Part shown: in pieces, positions 25,321 to 33,018 of the stretch
Layout: every line of letters starts with the position of its first letter
How positions within the stretch are numbered: the stretch's first letter is position 1
From: an uncultured Collinsella sp.
GTDB taxonomy: Bacteria > Actinomycetota > Coriobacteriia > Coriobacteriales > Coriobacteriaceae
Length of the DNA: 45,697 nucleotides
Reading direction: 5' to 3'
NCBI GenBank assembly: GCA_934654625.1
Contig: CAKUGM010000008.1
Location: forward strand, 1 to 45,697
The notes under the pieces: model-generated
The model's database searches: none
Told to the model about the DNA's origin: nothing
Seen by the model: only the letters and a program-made list of their open reading frames with translations
Program-made: the position numbers and the translations under genes

Positions 25321-26019
25321 ATGGCAGAAGAAATGAAACAGGAGCTCTCCGCCGAGGAAGCTGAGCAACTCGCGCTTGTGGAGAACGATTGCGATGCGCT
25401 GAGCGCCCTGGTCGACGACCTTGCCGGTCACAGCCGCCGCAAGCGCCAGATGGCTGCTCACGTGGTGCTGCTCGTGGCACAGCGCGAGCCCGAGCTGCTC
25501 TCCGAGTTCATTCCCGACCTGATCGATGCGCTCTATCGTCCGGAGGCCCAGACGCGTTGGGAGATCCTCGACGCCTTGACGCTGCTCGTTCCCGAGCATG
25601 CAAAAGAGATCGGTGCCGCTTTTGACGGTGCCGAGGCGGCTCTGTTCGATGACCTTTCCTCGATCCTGCATTTCTCGGCTTTCCGCCTGCTCGTCACCTG
25701 GGGCGCTACCGAGCGCGGTCGTTCCAAGAAGGTCTGGCCGATTCTCGACGAGGCGATCCAGTGCTATCACGGCGATCTTGAGTACCGCGATATGCTCGGT
25801 TGCCTGCACGAGTTTGCCGAGGGCAAGATCGAGGGCGGCGTTGCCGCCGAGCTCGCGGGCCGCCTGCAGTTCGATGCCGAGAACGGCAAGGGCAGCTATC
25901 TCAAGGCGCGTTCTTCTGAGATTTACAACATGCTGGTCAAGCGCTTTAAGCTTGAAAAGCCCCAGAAGCGCGCGCGTACGGTGGCGAAAACCGACGAGGT
26001 CGAAGACGACGAGGAGTAA
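25321..26019 (+). CDS. All-alpha protein, HEAT-repeat-like, unknown function
   Basis: 232 aa, not recognised. Predicted to be alpha-helical with regular paired helices (MAAHVVLLVAQREPELL, LIDALYRPEAQTRWEILDAL), as in HEAT-like scaffolds. It ends in an acidic and basic mixed tail (KRARTVAKTDEVEDDEE). GAAAGG precedes ATG 25321. It stays in the operon after the membrane protein; three bases separate it from the next gene. A protein-binding scaffold is a fair guess. Confidence 0.6.
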   Translation: MAEEMKQELSAEEAEQLALVENDCDALSALVDDLAGHSRRKRQMAAHVVLLVAQREPELLSEFIPDLIDALYRPEAQTRWEILDALTLLVPEHAKEIGAAFDGAEAALFDDLSSILHFSAFRLLVTWGATERGRSKKVWPILDEAIQCYHGDLEYRDMLGCLHEFAEGKIEGGVAAELAGRLQFDAENGKGSYLKARSSEIYNMLVKRFKLEKPQKRARTVAKTDEVEDDEE

Positions 26020-26022
26020 CAG

Positions 26023-27105
26023 ATGACCCACGACGTAGTACTCATTCCCGGAGACGGTATCGGACCCGAGATCACCTCTGCCATGCGCCGCGTGGTGGAC
26101 GCTGCAGGCGTCGACATCGCGTGGAATGTGGTGGATGCCGGCGCTGGCGTGATGGACGAGTTTGGCACACCGCTGCCCGAGCACGTGCTCGACGCCATTC
26201 GCTCTACCAAGGTTGCCATCAAGGGCCCTATCACCACGCCGGTGGGAACGGGCTTTCGCAGCGTCAACGTGGCCCTGCGTCGTGAGTTCGACTTGTATTC
26301 CTGCGTGCGCCCCTGCCTGTCCATGCCGGGCGACGGCAGCCGTTATACCGATATCGACCTGGTGATCGTGCGCGAGAACACCGAGGACCTGTATGCGGGC
26401 ATCGAGTTTGACGAGGGTGCGCCCGAGGTGGAGGAGCTCTCCCAGCTCATCGAGGCATCGGGACAAAAGACCTTCAAGTCCGATTCCGCCATCTCGGTCA
26501 AGCCTATCTCCATTTCCGGTTCGCGCCGTATCGTGGAGTACGCCTTTGAGTATGCGCGCCGCTGTGGCCGCCATAAGGTGACGGCAGTGCACAAGGCCAA
26601 TATCATGAAGGCGAGCGATGGCCTGTTCCTGCGCGTTGCCCGCGAGGTTGCCGAGCGCTATCCGGATATCGAGTTCAACGACAAGATCGTCGACGCCACC
26701 TGCATGGGCCTGGTGCAAGATCCGTACGCGTTTGACGTGTTGGTCCTGCCCAACCTCTATGGCGACATCGTGAGCGACCTTGCCGCCGGCCTGGTGGGTG
26801 GCCTTGGCATGGCGCCGGGCGCCAATATCGGCCGCGATATCGCCATCTTCGAGGCGACGCACGGTAGCGCCCCCGACATCGCCGGCAAGGATATCGCCAA
26901 CCCCACGGCCGAGATTCTCTCTGCCTGCATGATGCTCGATCATCTGGGCGAGGGTGCCGCCGCCACGCGTATTCGCGAGGCGGTCAAAAAGACGCTTGCC
27001 GCCGGCGAGGCGGTGACGGGCGACGTTCGTCGCGCGCAGACCGGTTCTGCCGAGGGTTGTGTGGGCACCCAGGCGTTTGCCGATGCGGTAATCGCCAATC
27101 TGTAA
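26023..27105 (+). CDS. Isocitrate/isopropylmalate dehydrogenase-family enzyme (NAD-type)
   Basis: 360 aa. The fold opens LIPGDGIGPEITSAM. The substrate-binding motif GFRSVNVALRREFDLYSCVRP (given in part) matches the SxNxxLR type of NAD-dependent isocitrate dehydrogenases rather than the isopropylmalate type. Further conserved pieces are ENTEDLYAGIE, HKANIMKASDG, the metal-ligand DATCMGLVQDPYAFDVLV region, and FEATHGSAPDIAGKDIANP. It oxidatively decarboxylates isocitrate or a homologue to give 2-oxoglutarate-type products. It ends the operon; ATG 26023 is just behind GAGGAG. Confidence 0.85.
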   Translation: MTHDVVLIPGDGIGPEITSAMRRVVDAAGVDIAWNVVDAGAGVMDEFGTPLPEHVLDAIRSTKVAIKGPITTPVGTGFRSVNVALRREFDLYSCVRPCLSMPGDGSRYTDIDLVIVRENTEDLYAGIEFDEGAPEVEELSQLIEASGQKTFKSDSAISVKPISISGSRRIVEYAFEYARRCGRHKVTAVHKANIMKASDGLFLRVAREVAERYPDIEFNDKIVDATCMGLVQDPYAFDVLVLPNLYGDIVSDLAAGLVGGLGMAPGANIGRDIAIFEATHGSAPDIAGKDIANPTAEILSACMMLDHLGEGAAATRIREAVKKTLAAGEAVTGDVRRAQTGSAEGCVGTQAFADAVIANL

Positions 27106-27118
27106 GGATGCTATTATG

Positions 27119-27152
27119 TGAGCCGCGATGTAAGGTATCGCGGCTCATTTTT
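27119..27152 (+). terminator. Terminator after the dehydrogenase operon
   Basis: TGAGCCGCGAT (27119-27129), a 7-nt loop, ATCGCGGCTCA (27137-27147) and TTTTT. Confidence 0.85.
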
Positions 27153-27198
27153 ATGTAGCGCAATCGTGATATTCAAGAACAGGGAGCACATACACGAT

Positions 27199-28281
27199 AT
27201 GGGTTTGATTCAGAAGAAGAACGACCGCGAAGAGGTCGACGGCATCGAGATTATCGGCCGTGGCGGCACGCCGGGCGGCATCGACGAGAACGAAGTTGAG
27301 CTTGTCGAGGGCACCTCTGCCGAGCACGTGGCTGCCGGCACTACCGCCGAGGAAGAGGCCAAGCGCGCCGAGCGCGAGATGGCCGAGGATGCGGCGGACG
27401 AGAACCTCATGCCCGAGGATGAGGACGAGGACGAGGACGATGAGGCTGCCGGTGCGGCCAAGCGCCAGAAGATCGCCATCGCCGTAGCGGTTGTCGCCGT
27501 GGTTATCGCCGCTGTTCTGGGCTTCTTCATCGGTTCGGGCGGTTTTTCCCACAAGGGGGCCGATTCTGCCTCTTTGACGTCCGATCAGCTCGATACCGTC
27601 GTGGCTTCGTATTCCTATAACGGTAAGGCCGTCGACGTTACCGCGCGCGAGGCCATCGAGAGCCAGTACAGCCTGGATAGCGTGAAGCAGAGCGACGGCA
27701 CTTACCCCACGCCTTCCGCCGATATCGTGCTTTCCTATGCACGCGGTCAGATCCTGCTCAACGAGGCCGAGGCCCGCGGCATCTCCGTCACCGACAAGGA
27801 GATGGAGGAGTACGCCGAGAGCGCCCTTGGCATGAGCGATTACAGCCAGATGTCCCAGCAGTACGGCGTGACCGAGGACCAGGCGAAAACCATCGTCAAG
27901 CAGCAGACCACCATGCAGAAGCTCTATGACAAGATCGTGGGCACCTCTTCTGCCACCATGCCCGAGGCTCCTACGCAGCCGGAGGATGGCAACGAGGACA
28001 CCGCATCCAAGGATTATGCCGACTACATCATCAACCTTGCGGGCGATGAGTGGGATGCCGAGAAGGGCACCTGGGCCTCTACCGACGGTACGTATGCAAA
28101 GGCCCTCGAAGGCCAGGAGTTCACGGCCGATTCCGCCACGTATGGTCAGGCGCTGACCGCTTACTACACGGCCTACCAGCAGTATGCGCAGGCTAGCTCT
28201 GAGTCTGGCACCAAGTGGACCGAGTTTGTCAACGGCCTGTATGCCAAGGCCGATATCACTCTGTACGGCCTGTATCAGTAA
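27199..28281 (+). CDS. Membrane-anchored SurA-N/foldase-like protein
   Basis: 360 aa. An acidic, disordered cytoplasmic N-terminus (to about residue 84, with EDEDEDEDDEA), one transmembrane segment (about 90-115), and an outside alpha-helical domain. The latter has ADIVLSYARGQILLNEAEARG, SVTDKEMEEYAES and DQAKTIVKQQTTMQKLYDKI, as in the chaperone region of SurA/PrsA-type foldases. No parvulin domain is apparent, so any isomerase activity is doubtful. It probably helps secreted proteins fold. ATG 27199 has AGGGAG 13 bp upstream, a long spacing. Confidence 0.65.
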   Translation: MGLIQKKNDREEVDGIEIIGRGGTPGGIDENEVELVEGTSAEHVAAGTTAEEEAKRAEREMAEDAADENLMPEDEDEDEDDEAAGAAKRQKIAIAVAVVAVVIAAVLGFFIGSGGFSHKGADSASLTSDQLDTVVASYSYNGKAVDVTAREAIESQYSLDSVKQSDGTYPTPSADIVLSYARGQILLNEAEARGISVTDKEMEEYAESALGMSDYSQMSQQYGVTEDQAKTIVKQQTTMQKLYDKIVGTSSATMPEAPTQPEDGNEDTASKDYADYIINLAGDEWDAEKGTWASTDGTYAKALEGQEFTADSATYGQALTAYYTAYQQYAQASSESGTKWTEFVNGLYAKADITLYGLYQ

Positions 28282-28299
28282 AGGCACGAGGAAGACGCG

Positions 28300-29535
28300 A
28301 TGCCGCTTCGTGTTCTCATAAGTGAATGCCTGCTTGGCGCTCCCGTTCGCTACGACGGGGGCGCCAAGCCTTCTTTAGCGGTCATGCGCTTGGCGGCGCG
28401 CGTGCGCGAGCGCGGGGGAGAAGGGGCGGTTGCTCCCATCTGTCCCGAGGTCTTGGGCGGTCTTTCCTGCCCGCGGCCGCCGGCCGAGCGACGCGGCCGT
28501 CGAATCGTCACCGCCGACGGTGCTGACGTGACCCGTGCGTACGCGGACGGTGCTCGCCGTTCGCTCGATATCGCACGCGCATGCGGTGCGAGTCTTGCTA
28601 TCCTGAAATCCAGGAGCCCATCGTGCGGCCTCGGTCGCATATACGACGGCACATTTTCGGGGCAGCTTCGCGCCGCATCTGGCGTGGCGGCCGCTTTGTT
28701 TGAACAGGAAGGACACATCGTGGTAGCAGACGAGAAGCTTGTTGAATATTGCGAACCCAGCATGGAGCATCCCATCGCATTGGTGCTGGGCAGTGGCTTG
28801 GCAGCGCTTGCCGACGAGGTGCGTGTGGTGCGCCGCATCAAATACGATGATATCGACGGCTTTCCCACCGAGGCGATTCCCGTTGAGGGACATCGCTACG
28901 AGGTGATCATCGGTACGCTCGAGGGCGTGCCCGTGGTGGTGTATCCGGGTCGTGTGCACCTGTACCAGGGCTATAGCCCCCTGCAGGTGACGTCGCTCGT
29001 GCGCCACGCCCATCGTTTGGGTTGCCGCGACATTATCCTTACCTGCGCTTCGGGTGCCGTTTCTGCTGTGGCCCCGGGTATGGTGGGTCTCATCACCGAT
29101 CATATCAACCTTACCGGGCAAAACCCGTTGGCGACTCCCCAGGGCGTTGCTGCCGCCGAATCCGATACGCCGTTTGTTCCCATGGCGGGCGCTTATTCCG
29201 GCTATCTTGCCGAGTTTGCCCGTGCTGCCGCCCGTGACGCAGGCTTGCATCTGGCTGAGGGCGTCTACGCCGGCTTGTTGGGCCCCACATACGAGACTGC
29301 TGCCGAGGTGCGCATGCTCAATACGCTGGGTGCCGACTATGTTGGTTGCTCGACGGTGTGCGAGGCGATCATGGCCAAGGCGCTGGGCATGGAGGTCCTG
29401 GGCGTCACGCTCGTGACCAACAAGGCGGGCATGATCGACAACAGCCACGAGGACGTTCTCAACGCCGCCGAGAAGGCCGCTGCCGCAACTCAGAGCGTGC
29501 TCAAGGGTACGATCTCCTATCTGGGCGGCCACTAA
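28300..29535 (+). CDS. Fusion of a DUF523 (thiouracil desulfurase-like) domain and purine nucleoside phosphorylase
   Basis: 411 aa in one frame. Residues 1-145 are DUF523: LISECLLGAPVRYDG with Cys10, ICPEVLGGL with Cys48, and ILKSRSPSCG with Cys109, the three conserved Cys of the thiouracil desulfurase (TudS) family that hold an iron-sulfur cluster. Residues 146-411 are a trimeric purine nucleoside phosphorylase: ALVLGSGLA, YPGRVHLYQGYS (normally GRxHxYEG), GPTYETAAEVRML and VTNKAGM. Both halves look complete. PNP splits purine nucleosides with phosphate. Desulfurisation of thiolated bases beside base release would make one salvage enzyme; this is inference. A GTG at 28720 in frame, behind AGGAAGGA, could also give a PNP-only product. 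ATG 28300 has GAGGAAG. Confidence 0.88.
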   Translation: MPLRVLISECLLGAPVRYDGGAKPSLAVMRLAARVRERGGEGAVAPICPEVLGGLSCPRPPAERRGRRIVTADGADVTRAYADGARRSLDIARACGASLAILKSRSPSCGLGRIYDGTFSGQLRAASGVAAALFEQEGHIVVADEKLVEYCEPSMEHPIALVLGSGLAALADEVRVVRRIKYDDIDGFPTEAIPVEGHRYEVIIGTLEGVPVVVYPGRVHLYQGYSPLQVTSLVRHAHRLGCRDIILTCASGAVSAVAPGMVGLITDHINLTGQNPLATPQGVAAAESDTPFVPMAGAYSGYLAEFARAAARDAGLHLAEGVYAGLLGPTYETAAEVRMLNTLGADYVGCSTVCEAIMAKALGMEVLGVTLVTNKAGMIDNSHEDVLNAAEKAAAATQSVLKGTISYLGGH

Positions 29536-29576
29536 CGGCGACCGGCCACAGCACCGCACCGCGGCGCTCAATCGTC

Positions 29577-29610
29577 GGGCGCCGCACGCAAGGCGTGCGC
29601 CCTCCTCTTT
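29577..29610 (+). terminator. Likely terminator after the fusion gene
   Basis: GGGC plus GCACGC (29577-29589, small bulge) pair with GCGTGCGCCC (29593-29602), then a C/T-rich run. Confidence 0.45.
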
Positions 29611-29696
29611 CAGGGCAATCTGCGGCACTGTGTCGGTCGCTCACTGTGCGTGTCGGAAAAACGACAGGTTTAATTTGACACATTTAATGAAAGGTC

Positions 29697-29725
29697 TTGC
29701 GCGTTTTCGCACTTACCCGTATGAT
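29697..29725 (+). promoter_or_regulatory. Promoter of tRNA-Thr
   Basis: TTGCGC (29697-29702), a 17-bp spacer and TATGAT (29720-29725). A GTTGACG/CGTCAAC hairpin (29734-29756) lies between this and the tRNA. Confidence 0.65.
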
Positions 29726-29766
29726 TATCAACCGTTGACGCGTATTACCCGTCAACCGCATGATAT

Positions 29767-29842
29767 GCCAACGTGGCTCAGCTGGTAGAGCAACGCACTC
29801 GTAATGCGTAGGTCAGCGGTTCGAATCCGCTCGTTGGCTCCA
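29767..29842 (+). tRNA. tRNA-Thr (anticodon CGT), CCA encoded
   Basis: Acceptor GCCAACG pairs with CGTTGGC, the D arm reads TGGCTCAGCTGGTAGAGCA, the anticodon loop CTCGTAA gives CGT, and the T arm is AGCGGTTCGAATCCGCT. CCA is encoded at 29840-29842. Confidence 0.95.
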
Positions 29843-30058
29843 TCGTCAAGAGGAGGGTCCCGGCAACGGGGCCCTTTTTGCATTTGGGGGAGACGGGGAT
29901 TCGAACCGATGAGGTCGCGAGGCGTGAAGTGGGCAGGCTGGTGGCCTGCCCGTAGCCGAGCGTGCGAGCGGGCGGCGGCAGATGCCGGAGGCATACGCGA
30001 ATCCGCTCGTTGGCTCCATCGTCAAGAGGAGGGTCCCGGCAACGGGGCCCTTTTTGCA
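29822..30058 (+). repeat. 61-bp direct repeat: 3' end of tRNA-Thr plus terminator, duplicated
   Basis: The copy at 29822-29882 begins in the T loop of tRNA-Thr and runs through the acceptor, CCA and terminator. The copy at 29998-30058 is identical over 61 bp, 176 bp downstream. The interval contains GGATTCGAACC (29897-29907), the exact reverse complement of the T-arm core, next to GGGGGAGACGGG, resembling a degraded 3' end of another tRNA on the minus strand. This is the usual scar of tRNA-targeted integration and loss. No integrase or element is now between the copies. Confidence 0.75.
29854..29879 (+). terminator. Terminator of tRNA-Thr
   Basis: AGGGTCCC, loop GGCAAC, GGGGCCCT and T5. An identical copy lies at 30030-30055. 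Confidence 0.8.
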
Positions 30059-30253
30059 CCCGGAATGAGGACTCACCCCGGGTCCATTTACGCCTGCGAT
30101 TCACGACTCCTTCGAGCCCGATTAAAGCTCTAAAAGAGGGCTGTTGATGATCTAAGGCCCATAAACCCATCATTTTCCTCGGGTTTTATCTCTCGTGTGG
30201 AAGAAAAAGGGCGCAGATAGAACTGACACTACGTTCATCTTCTTGAAAAAACA

Positions 30254-30265
30254 ATGGTTACTACC
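30254..30265. promoter_or_regulatory. DasR/NagR-like operator 1 upstream of the PTS EIICB gene
   Basis: TGGTTACTACCA, in context AATGGTTACTACCACT, keeps both half-sites of the DasR responsive element ACTGGTCTAGACCACT (11 of 16 positions), as recalled from the family. It fits the GntR/HutC regulator encoded at 34108. Confidence 0.55.
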
Positions 30266-30347
30266 ACTCACGGTCGGATTTCTTACCGTTCGGCAATCAA
30301 ATCGAAATTTGAAGGCTTTATGAATGAGATTTGGACATCTCGTGATA

Positions 30348-30359
30348 AGGTAGTAACCA
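30348..30359. promoter_or_regulatory. DasR/NagR-like operator 2 upstream of the PTS EIICB gene
   Basis: AGGTAGTAACCA. Its inner GGTAGTAACC is the exact reverse complement of the centre of site 1, and the two sites form an 11-bp inverted repeat over 106 bp. Confidence 0.5.
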
Positions 30360-30484
30360 GCTCCCAGCACGGCTGGGTTGCGTAATGCGCGCCAAGAACT
30401 CATGTGGCCCGCGGAGGGGCCGATGTTACAGGCGCAGGTGTGGATCACGAAAACCACAACGAAGAAAGGTAGGGGGAAATTAAT

Positions 30485-31984
30485 ATGATGAAGTACCTCC
30501 AGAAGCTCGGCAAAGCGCTGATGCTTCCCGTCGCGGCGTTGCCCGTCGCCGGCATCCTCATGGGTGTTGGCTACCTGCTCGCTCCCGCAGTCATGGGCGT
30601 TCCCGGTGCTGAGGCAGCCGGTGCAGCCTACACCGTAGGCTTCCTGCTCATCAAGGCAGGCGGCGCTCTTATCGATAACATGGCATGGCTGTTCGCCATC
30701 GGCGCTGCCGTTGGCCTGGCTGACGATCACGACGGCACCGCTGGCCTCGCTGGCCTCGTCGCCTTCCTGATGATTCAGCAGCTGCTCAACCCCGCAGTCG
30801 TCGGCACGATCCGCGGCATGGACGCTGACGCTCAGGCTGCTTGGCTCACCACCGCCGAGGGCATCGCGTTCTCCAAGATCGCCGGTAACTGCTTCATCGG
30901 CATCCTGTCTGCCATCATCGGCGGCTCCATGTACAACAAGTTCAAGGGTACCCGTCTTCCCGACTGGCTGGCCTTCTTCTCCGGCAAGCGCTGCGTTGCC
31001 ATCATGACCGCTGTTGTCTCCATCATCGTCTCCGTTATCCTGCTCTTCGTGTGGCCCATCATCTTCGACGGTCTCGTTGCCCTTGGTACCGGCATCGCCG
31101 CTATGGGTGGCGTTGGCGCTGGCATCTATGCCTTCCTCAACCGCCTGCTCATCCCCACCGGTCTGCATCACGCTCTCAACAACGTCTTCTGGTTCGACAC
31201 CATCGGCCTCGGCGACCTGTCCCACTTCTGGGCTGGCGACGTCATGGGCCAGAACGGTGCCAACTGGAGCGTCGGTATGTACATGTCCGGCTTCTTCCCC
31301 TGCATGATGTTCGGTATCCCGGGTGCTGCCCTGGCTATCGTTCAGACCGCTAAGAACAAGAAGGCTGCTATCGGTCTGGTTCTCTCCGCTGCTATCTGCG
31401 CCTTCGTCTGCGGCGTCACCGAGCCCTTCGAGTTCGGCTTCATGTTCCTGTGCTTCCCGCTGTACGTCGTGTACGCTGCCCTCTACGGCATCTTCACGAT
31501 CATCGTGTACTACGTGAACTTCCGTGCAGGTTTCTGCTTCTCCGCTGGTGCTACTGACCTTCTGTTCTCCGCTTCCCTCCCGGCTGCTCAGAACACCTGG
31601 CTCATCATCCCACTGGGCATTGCAGCCTTCATCGTGTTCTACCTCGTGTTCCGTTTTGCCATCACCAAGTTCGACCTCAAGACCCCTGGTCGTGAGGACG
31701 AGGACACCGACGAGGCTCCCGCCGTTGCCGCTTCCAGCGACGACAAGTACGTTGCCATCGCCAAGGGTGTTCTGGCTGCCGTGGGCGGTAAGGACAACGT
31801 CAAGAACGTTGACTTCTGCGCCACTCGCCTGCGCTTCGAGGTCGCTGACTCCGGTAAGGTCGACGAGGCCGCCTGCAAGAAGGCCGGCGCCGTGGGCGTT
31901 ATGATTCCCTCCAAGGAGTCCGCTCAGGTCATCATCGGCACCCAGGTTCAGGCTGTGTGCGACGAGCTCCAGAAGCTCATCTAG
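30485..31984 (+). CDS. nagE: PTS transporter EIICB, N-acetylglucosamine type
   Basis: 499 aa. EIIC spans about 1-395 with ten or so membrane helices; the opening MKYLQKLGKALMLPVAALPV and the motifs LIPTGLHHALNNVFWFD and GVTEPFEF are typical of the glucose/GlcNAc family and TEPFEF carries the sugar-binding region. EIIB follows a short acidic linker (DEDTDEAP) at about 420-499, with phospho-Cys445 in DFCATRLRFEV. EIIA is not fused; the stand-alone EIIA encoded just downstream on the other strand is the obvious partner. It imports and phosphorylates GlcNAc (or glucosamine/glucose). Two candidate GntR operators lie upstream. The sugar cannot be fixed by sequence; NagA nearby favours GlcNAc. Confidence 0.85.
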   Translation: MMKYLQKLGKALMLPVAALPVAGILMGVGYLLAPAVMGVPGAEAAGAAYTVGFLLIKAGGALIDNMAWLFAIGAAVGLADDHDGTAGLAGLVAFLMIQQLLNPAVVGTIRGMDADAQAAWLTTAEGIAFSKIAGNCFIGILSAIIGGSMYNKFKGTRLPDWLAFFSGKRCVAIMTAVVSIIVSVILLFVWPIIFDGLVALGTGIAAMGGVGAGIYAFLNRLLIPTGLHHALNNVFWFDTIGLGDLSHFWAGDVMGQNGANWSVGMYMSGFFPCMMFGIPGAALAIVQTAKNKKAAIGLVLSAAICAFVCGVTEPFEFGFMFLCFPLYVVYAALYGIFTIIVYYVNFRAGFCFSAGATDLLFSASLPAAQNTWLIIPLGIAAFIVFYLVFRFAITKFDLKTPGREDEDTDEAPAVAASSDDKYVAIAKGVLAAVGGKDNVKNVDFCATRLRFEVADSGKVDEAACKKAGAVGVMIPSKESAQVIIGTQVQAVCDELQKLI

Positions 31985-32019
31985 CATCTGAGCCGAGTCA
32001 TTGACTCATCACTTGATTG

Positions 32020-32051
32020 GGCCGTCCCTCTCCGCGGGGACGGCCTTTTTT
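32020..32051 (+). terminator. Terminator of the PTS EIICB gene
   Basis: GGCCGTCCC (32020-32028), 8-nt loop, GGGACGGCC (32037-32045) and T6. Confidence 0.85.
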
Positions 32052-32156
32052 GTGTCGAGGTAAGGCGAAAATTGATTTTTGCTTGCGAAAAGAGCGCAGG
32101 TAAAGCACCAAAAGAGGACACGAATTACGTGCATTCAAGCTCGTTTTTCCAAACAA

Positions 32157-32192
32157 AAGCCCCCGCTGCAGGATGCTGCAACGGGGGCTTTG
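32157..32192 (-). terminator. Terminator of the EIIA gene (minus strand)
   Basis: AAGCCCCCG and CGGGGGCTT (32182-32190) with an inner TGCAG/CTGCA pair. On the minus strand the stem is followed by TTTTGTTT. Confidence 0.75.
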
Positions 32193-32209
32193 ACGTCTTT
32201 GGAAAAGGG

Positions 32210-32704
32210 CTATTTGGTGACGGTGATCACCGAATCGCCGGCATTGACGGGAGCGTCTGCCACGGGGACAACTTCCTGGCAGTCGGGGGTGTTGGAGATG
32301 ATGACGAAAACGGTGTCGTCATGACCGGCTTCGGCGATCTTCTCGCGAGAGAAGGTGAGGAGCTCGGTACCAGCGGTGACCTTGGTATCCTGCACCACCT
32401 TGTTCTCGAAGCCCTCGCCCTTCATGTCCACGGTGTCGATGCCCACGTGGATCAGCACCTCGATGCCGTTAGCGGTAACGATGCCGATGGCATGGGGCAT
32501 GACAACGGTGACCGTGCCGTCGACGGGGGCGATAATGGTTGCTTCGGATGGGTTGATTGCAACACCCTTGCCCATCATTTCACTCGAGAAAACCGGCTCG
32601 GTGGTCTCGGAAAGCTGCAGGAGCTCACCGCTTACCGGAGCAGTGATAGTCGTCTTGTTCGAGACGGGCTCCGCGGCCTGCTTGAAGCGATCGAACAAAC
32701 CCAT
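32210..32704 (-). CDS. crr: PTS glucose-type EIIA
   Basis: 164 aa. EIIA-Glc fold: TITAPVSGELLQL, SEMMGKGVAINPSE, MPHAIGIVTANGIEVLIHVGID. His86 is the phospho-acceptor and His71 its partner (His90 and His75 in E. coli Crr). It receives phosphate from HPr and passes it to glucose-family EIIB domains, most simply to the EIICB encoded 226 bp away, and may also act in regulation. Opposite orientation, with an extended -10 (TGTTATAAT on the minus strand, 32751-32759) and its own terminator. Confidence 0.88.
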   Translation of the reverse strand: MGLFDRFKQAAEPVSNKTTITAPVSGELLQLSETTEPVFSSEMMGKGVAINPSEATIIAPVDGTVTVVMPHAIGIVTANGIEVLIHVGIDTVDMKGEGFENKVVQDTKVTAGTELLTFSREKIAEAGHDDTVFVIISNTPDCQEVVPVADAPVNAGDSVITVTK

Positions 32705-32750
32705 GTTTTGGTCTCCAATTCACTAGAAAACACAAGGTAAAAGCCTATAA

Positions 32751-32759
32751 ATTATAACA
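32751..32759 (-). promoter_or_regulatory. Extended -10 promoter of the EIIA gene
   Basis: Read on the minus strand, TGTTATAAT is an extended -10 of TGnTATAAT type; no -35 is clear. Confidence 0.6.
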
Positions 32760-32944
32760 GAGCGCATTCCTTGATTTGATAGTTTGGCTCTCCTATATGC
32801 CGAACGGTAGCTATGTGTTTCGGGACGGTATACGGGCTTGCGGAATCGGTTCTCAAGCGATTGTCGAATTATGGTGTCACTTTCAACATTTCCCATGGTC
32901 AGGCACTATTTTTTCGATATATGGACAGCAAAGGCTTTACGCGC

Positions 32945-32956
32945 TGGTATAATCCA
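32945..32956 (+). promoter_or_regulatory. Extended -10 overlapping a GntR-like site, upstream of mannose-type EIIA
   Basis: TGGTATAATCCA. It contains an extended -10 (TGGTATAAT) and nearly matches TGGT-N4-ACCA, so a bound regulator would block the polymerase. The 314-bp divergent region 32705-33018 holds this and the EIIA promoter, and no other gene. Confidence 0.5.
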
Positions 32957-33018
32957 ATTTACGTTTCCAACTGGTTACATCCAGAGACCGGGCAGACGCA
33001 TAAAGAGGGGGCTGAAAA

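Larger units (their letters stand above)
30059..30484. other. Upstream region of the GlcNAc-type PTS gene
   Basis: 426 bp without a gene. It holds two TGGT-N4-ACCA-like sites (30254-30265 and 30348-30359), a CCCAGC/GCTGGG hairpin (30363-30377) and the ribosome binding site AGGGGGAAA before the start. The interval between the two operator-like sites is A/T-rich. No complete promoter was fixed with confidence. Confidence 0.55.

Noticed and set aside
28720..29535. PNP as a separate gene
   Set aside because: The frame from DUF523 continues without a stop, and the GTG lies within the final strand of the DUF523 domain, so fusion is preferred; a second internal product remains possible.
29883..29910. 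A second tRNA on the minus strand
   Set aside because: Only the T-arm core and a CCCCCA-like end can be seen; the T stem does not pair, so it is at most a remnant.
29778..30173. A minus-strand frame across tRNA-Thr and its duplicate
   Set aside because: It translates the tRNA and terminator repeats and has internal repetition only because the DNA is duplicated.
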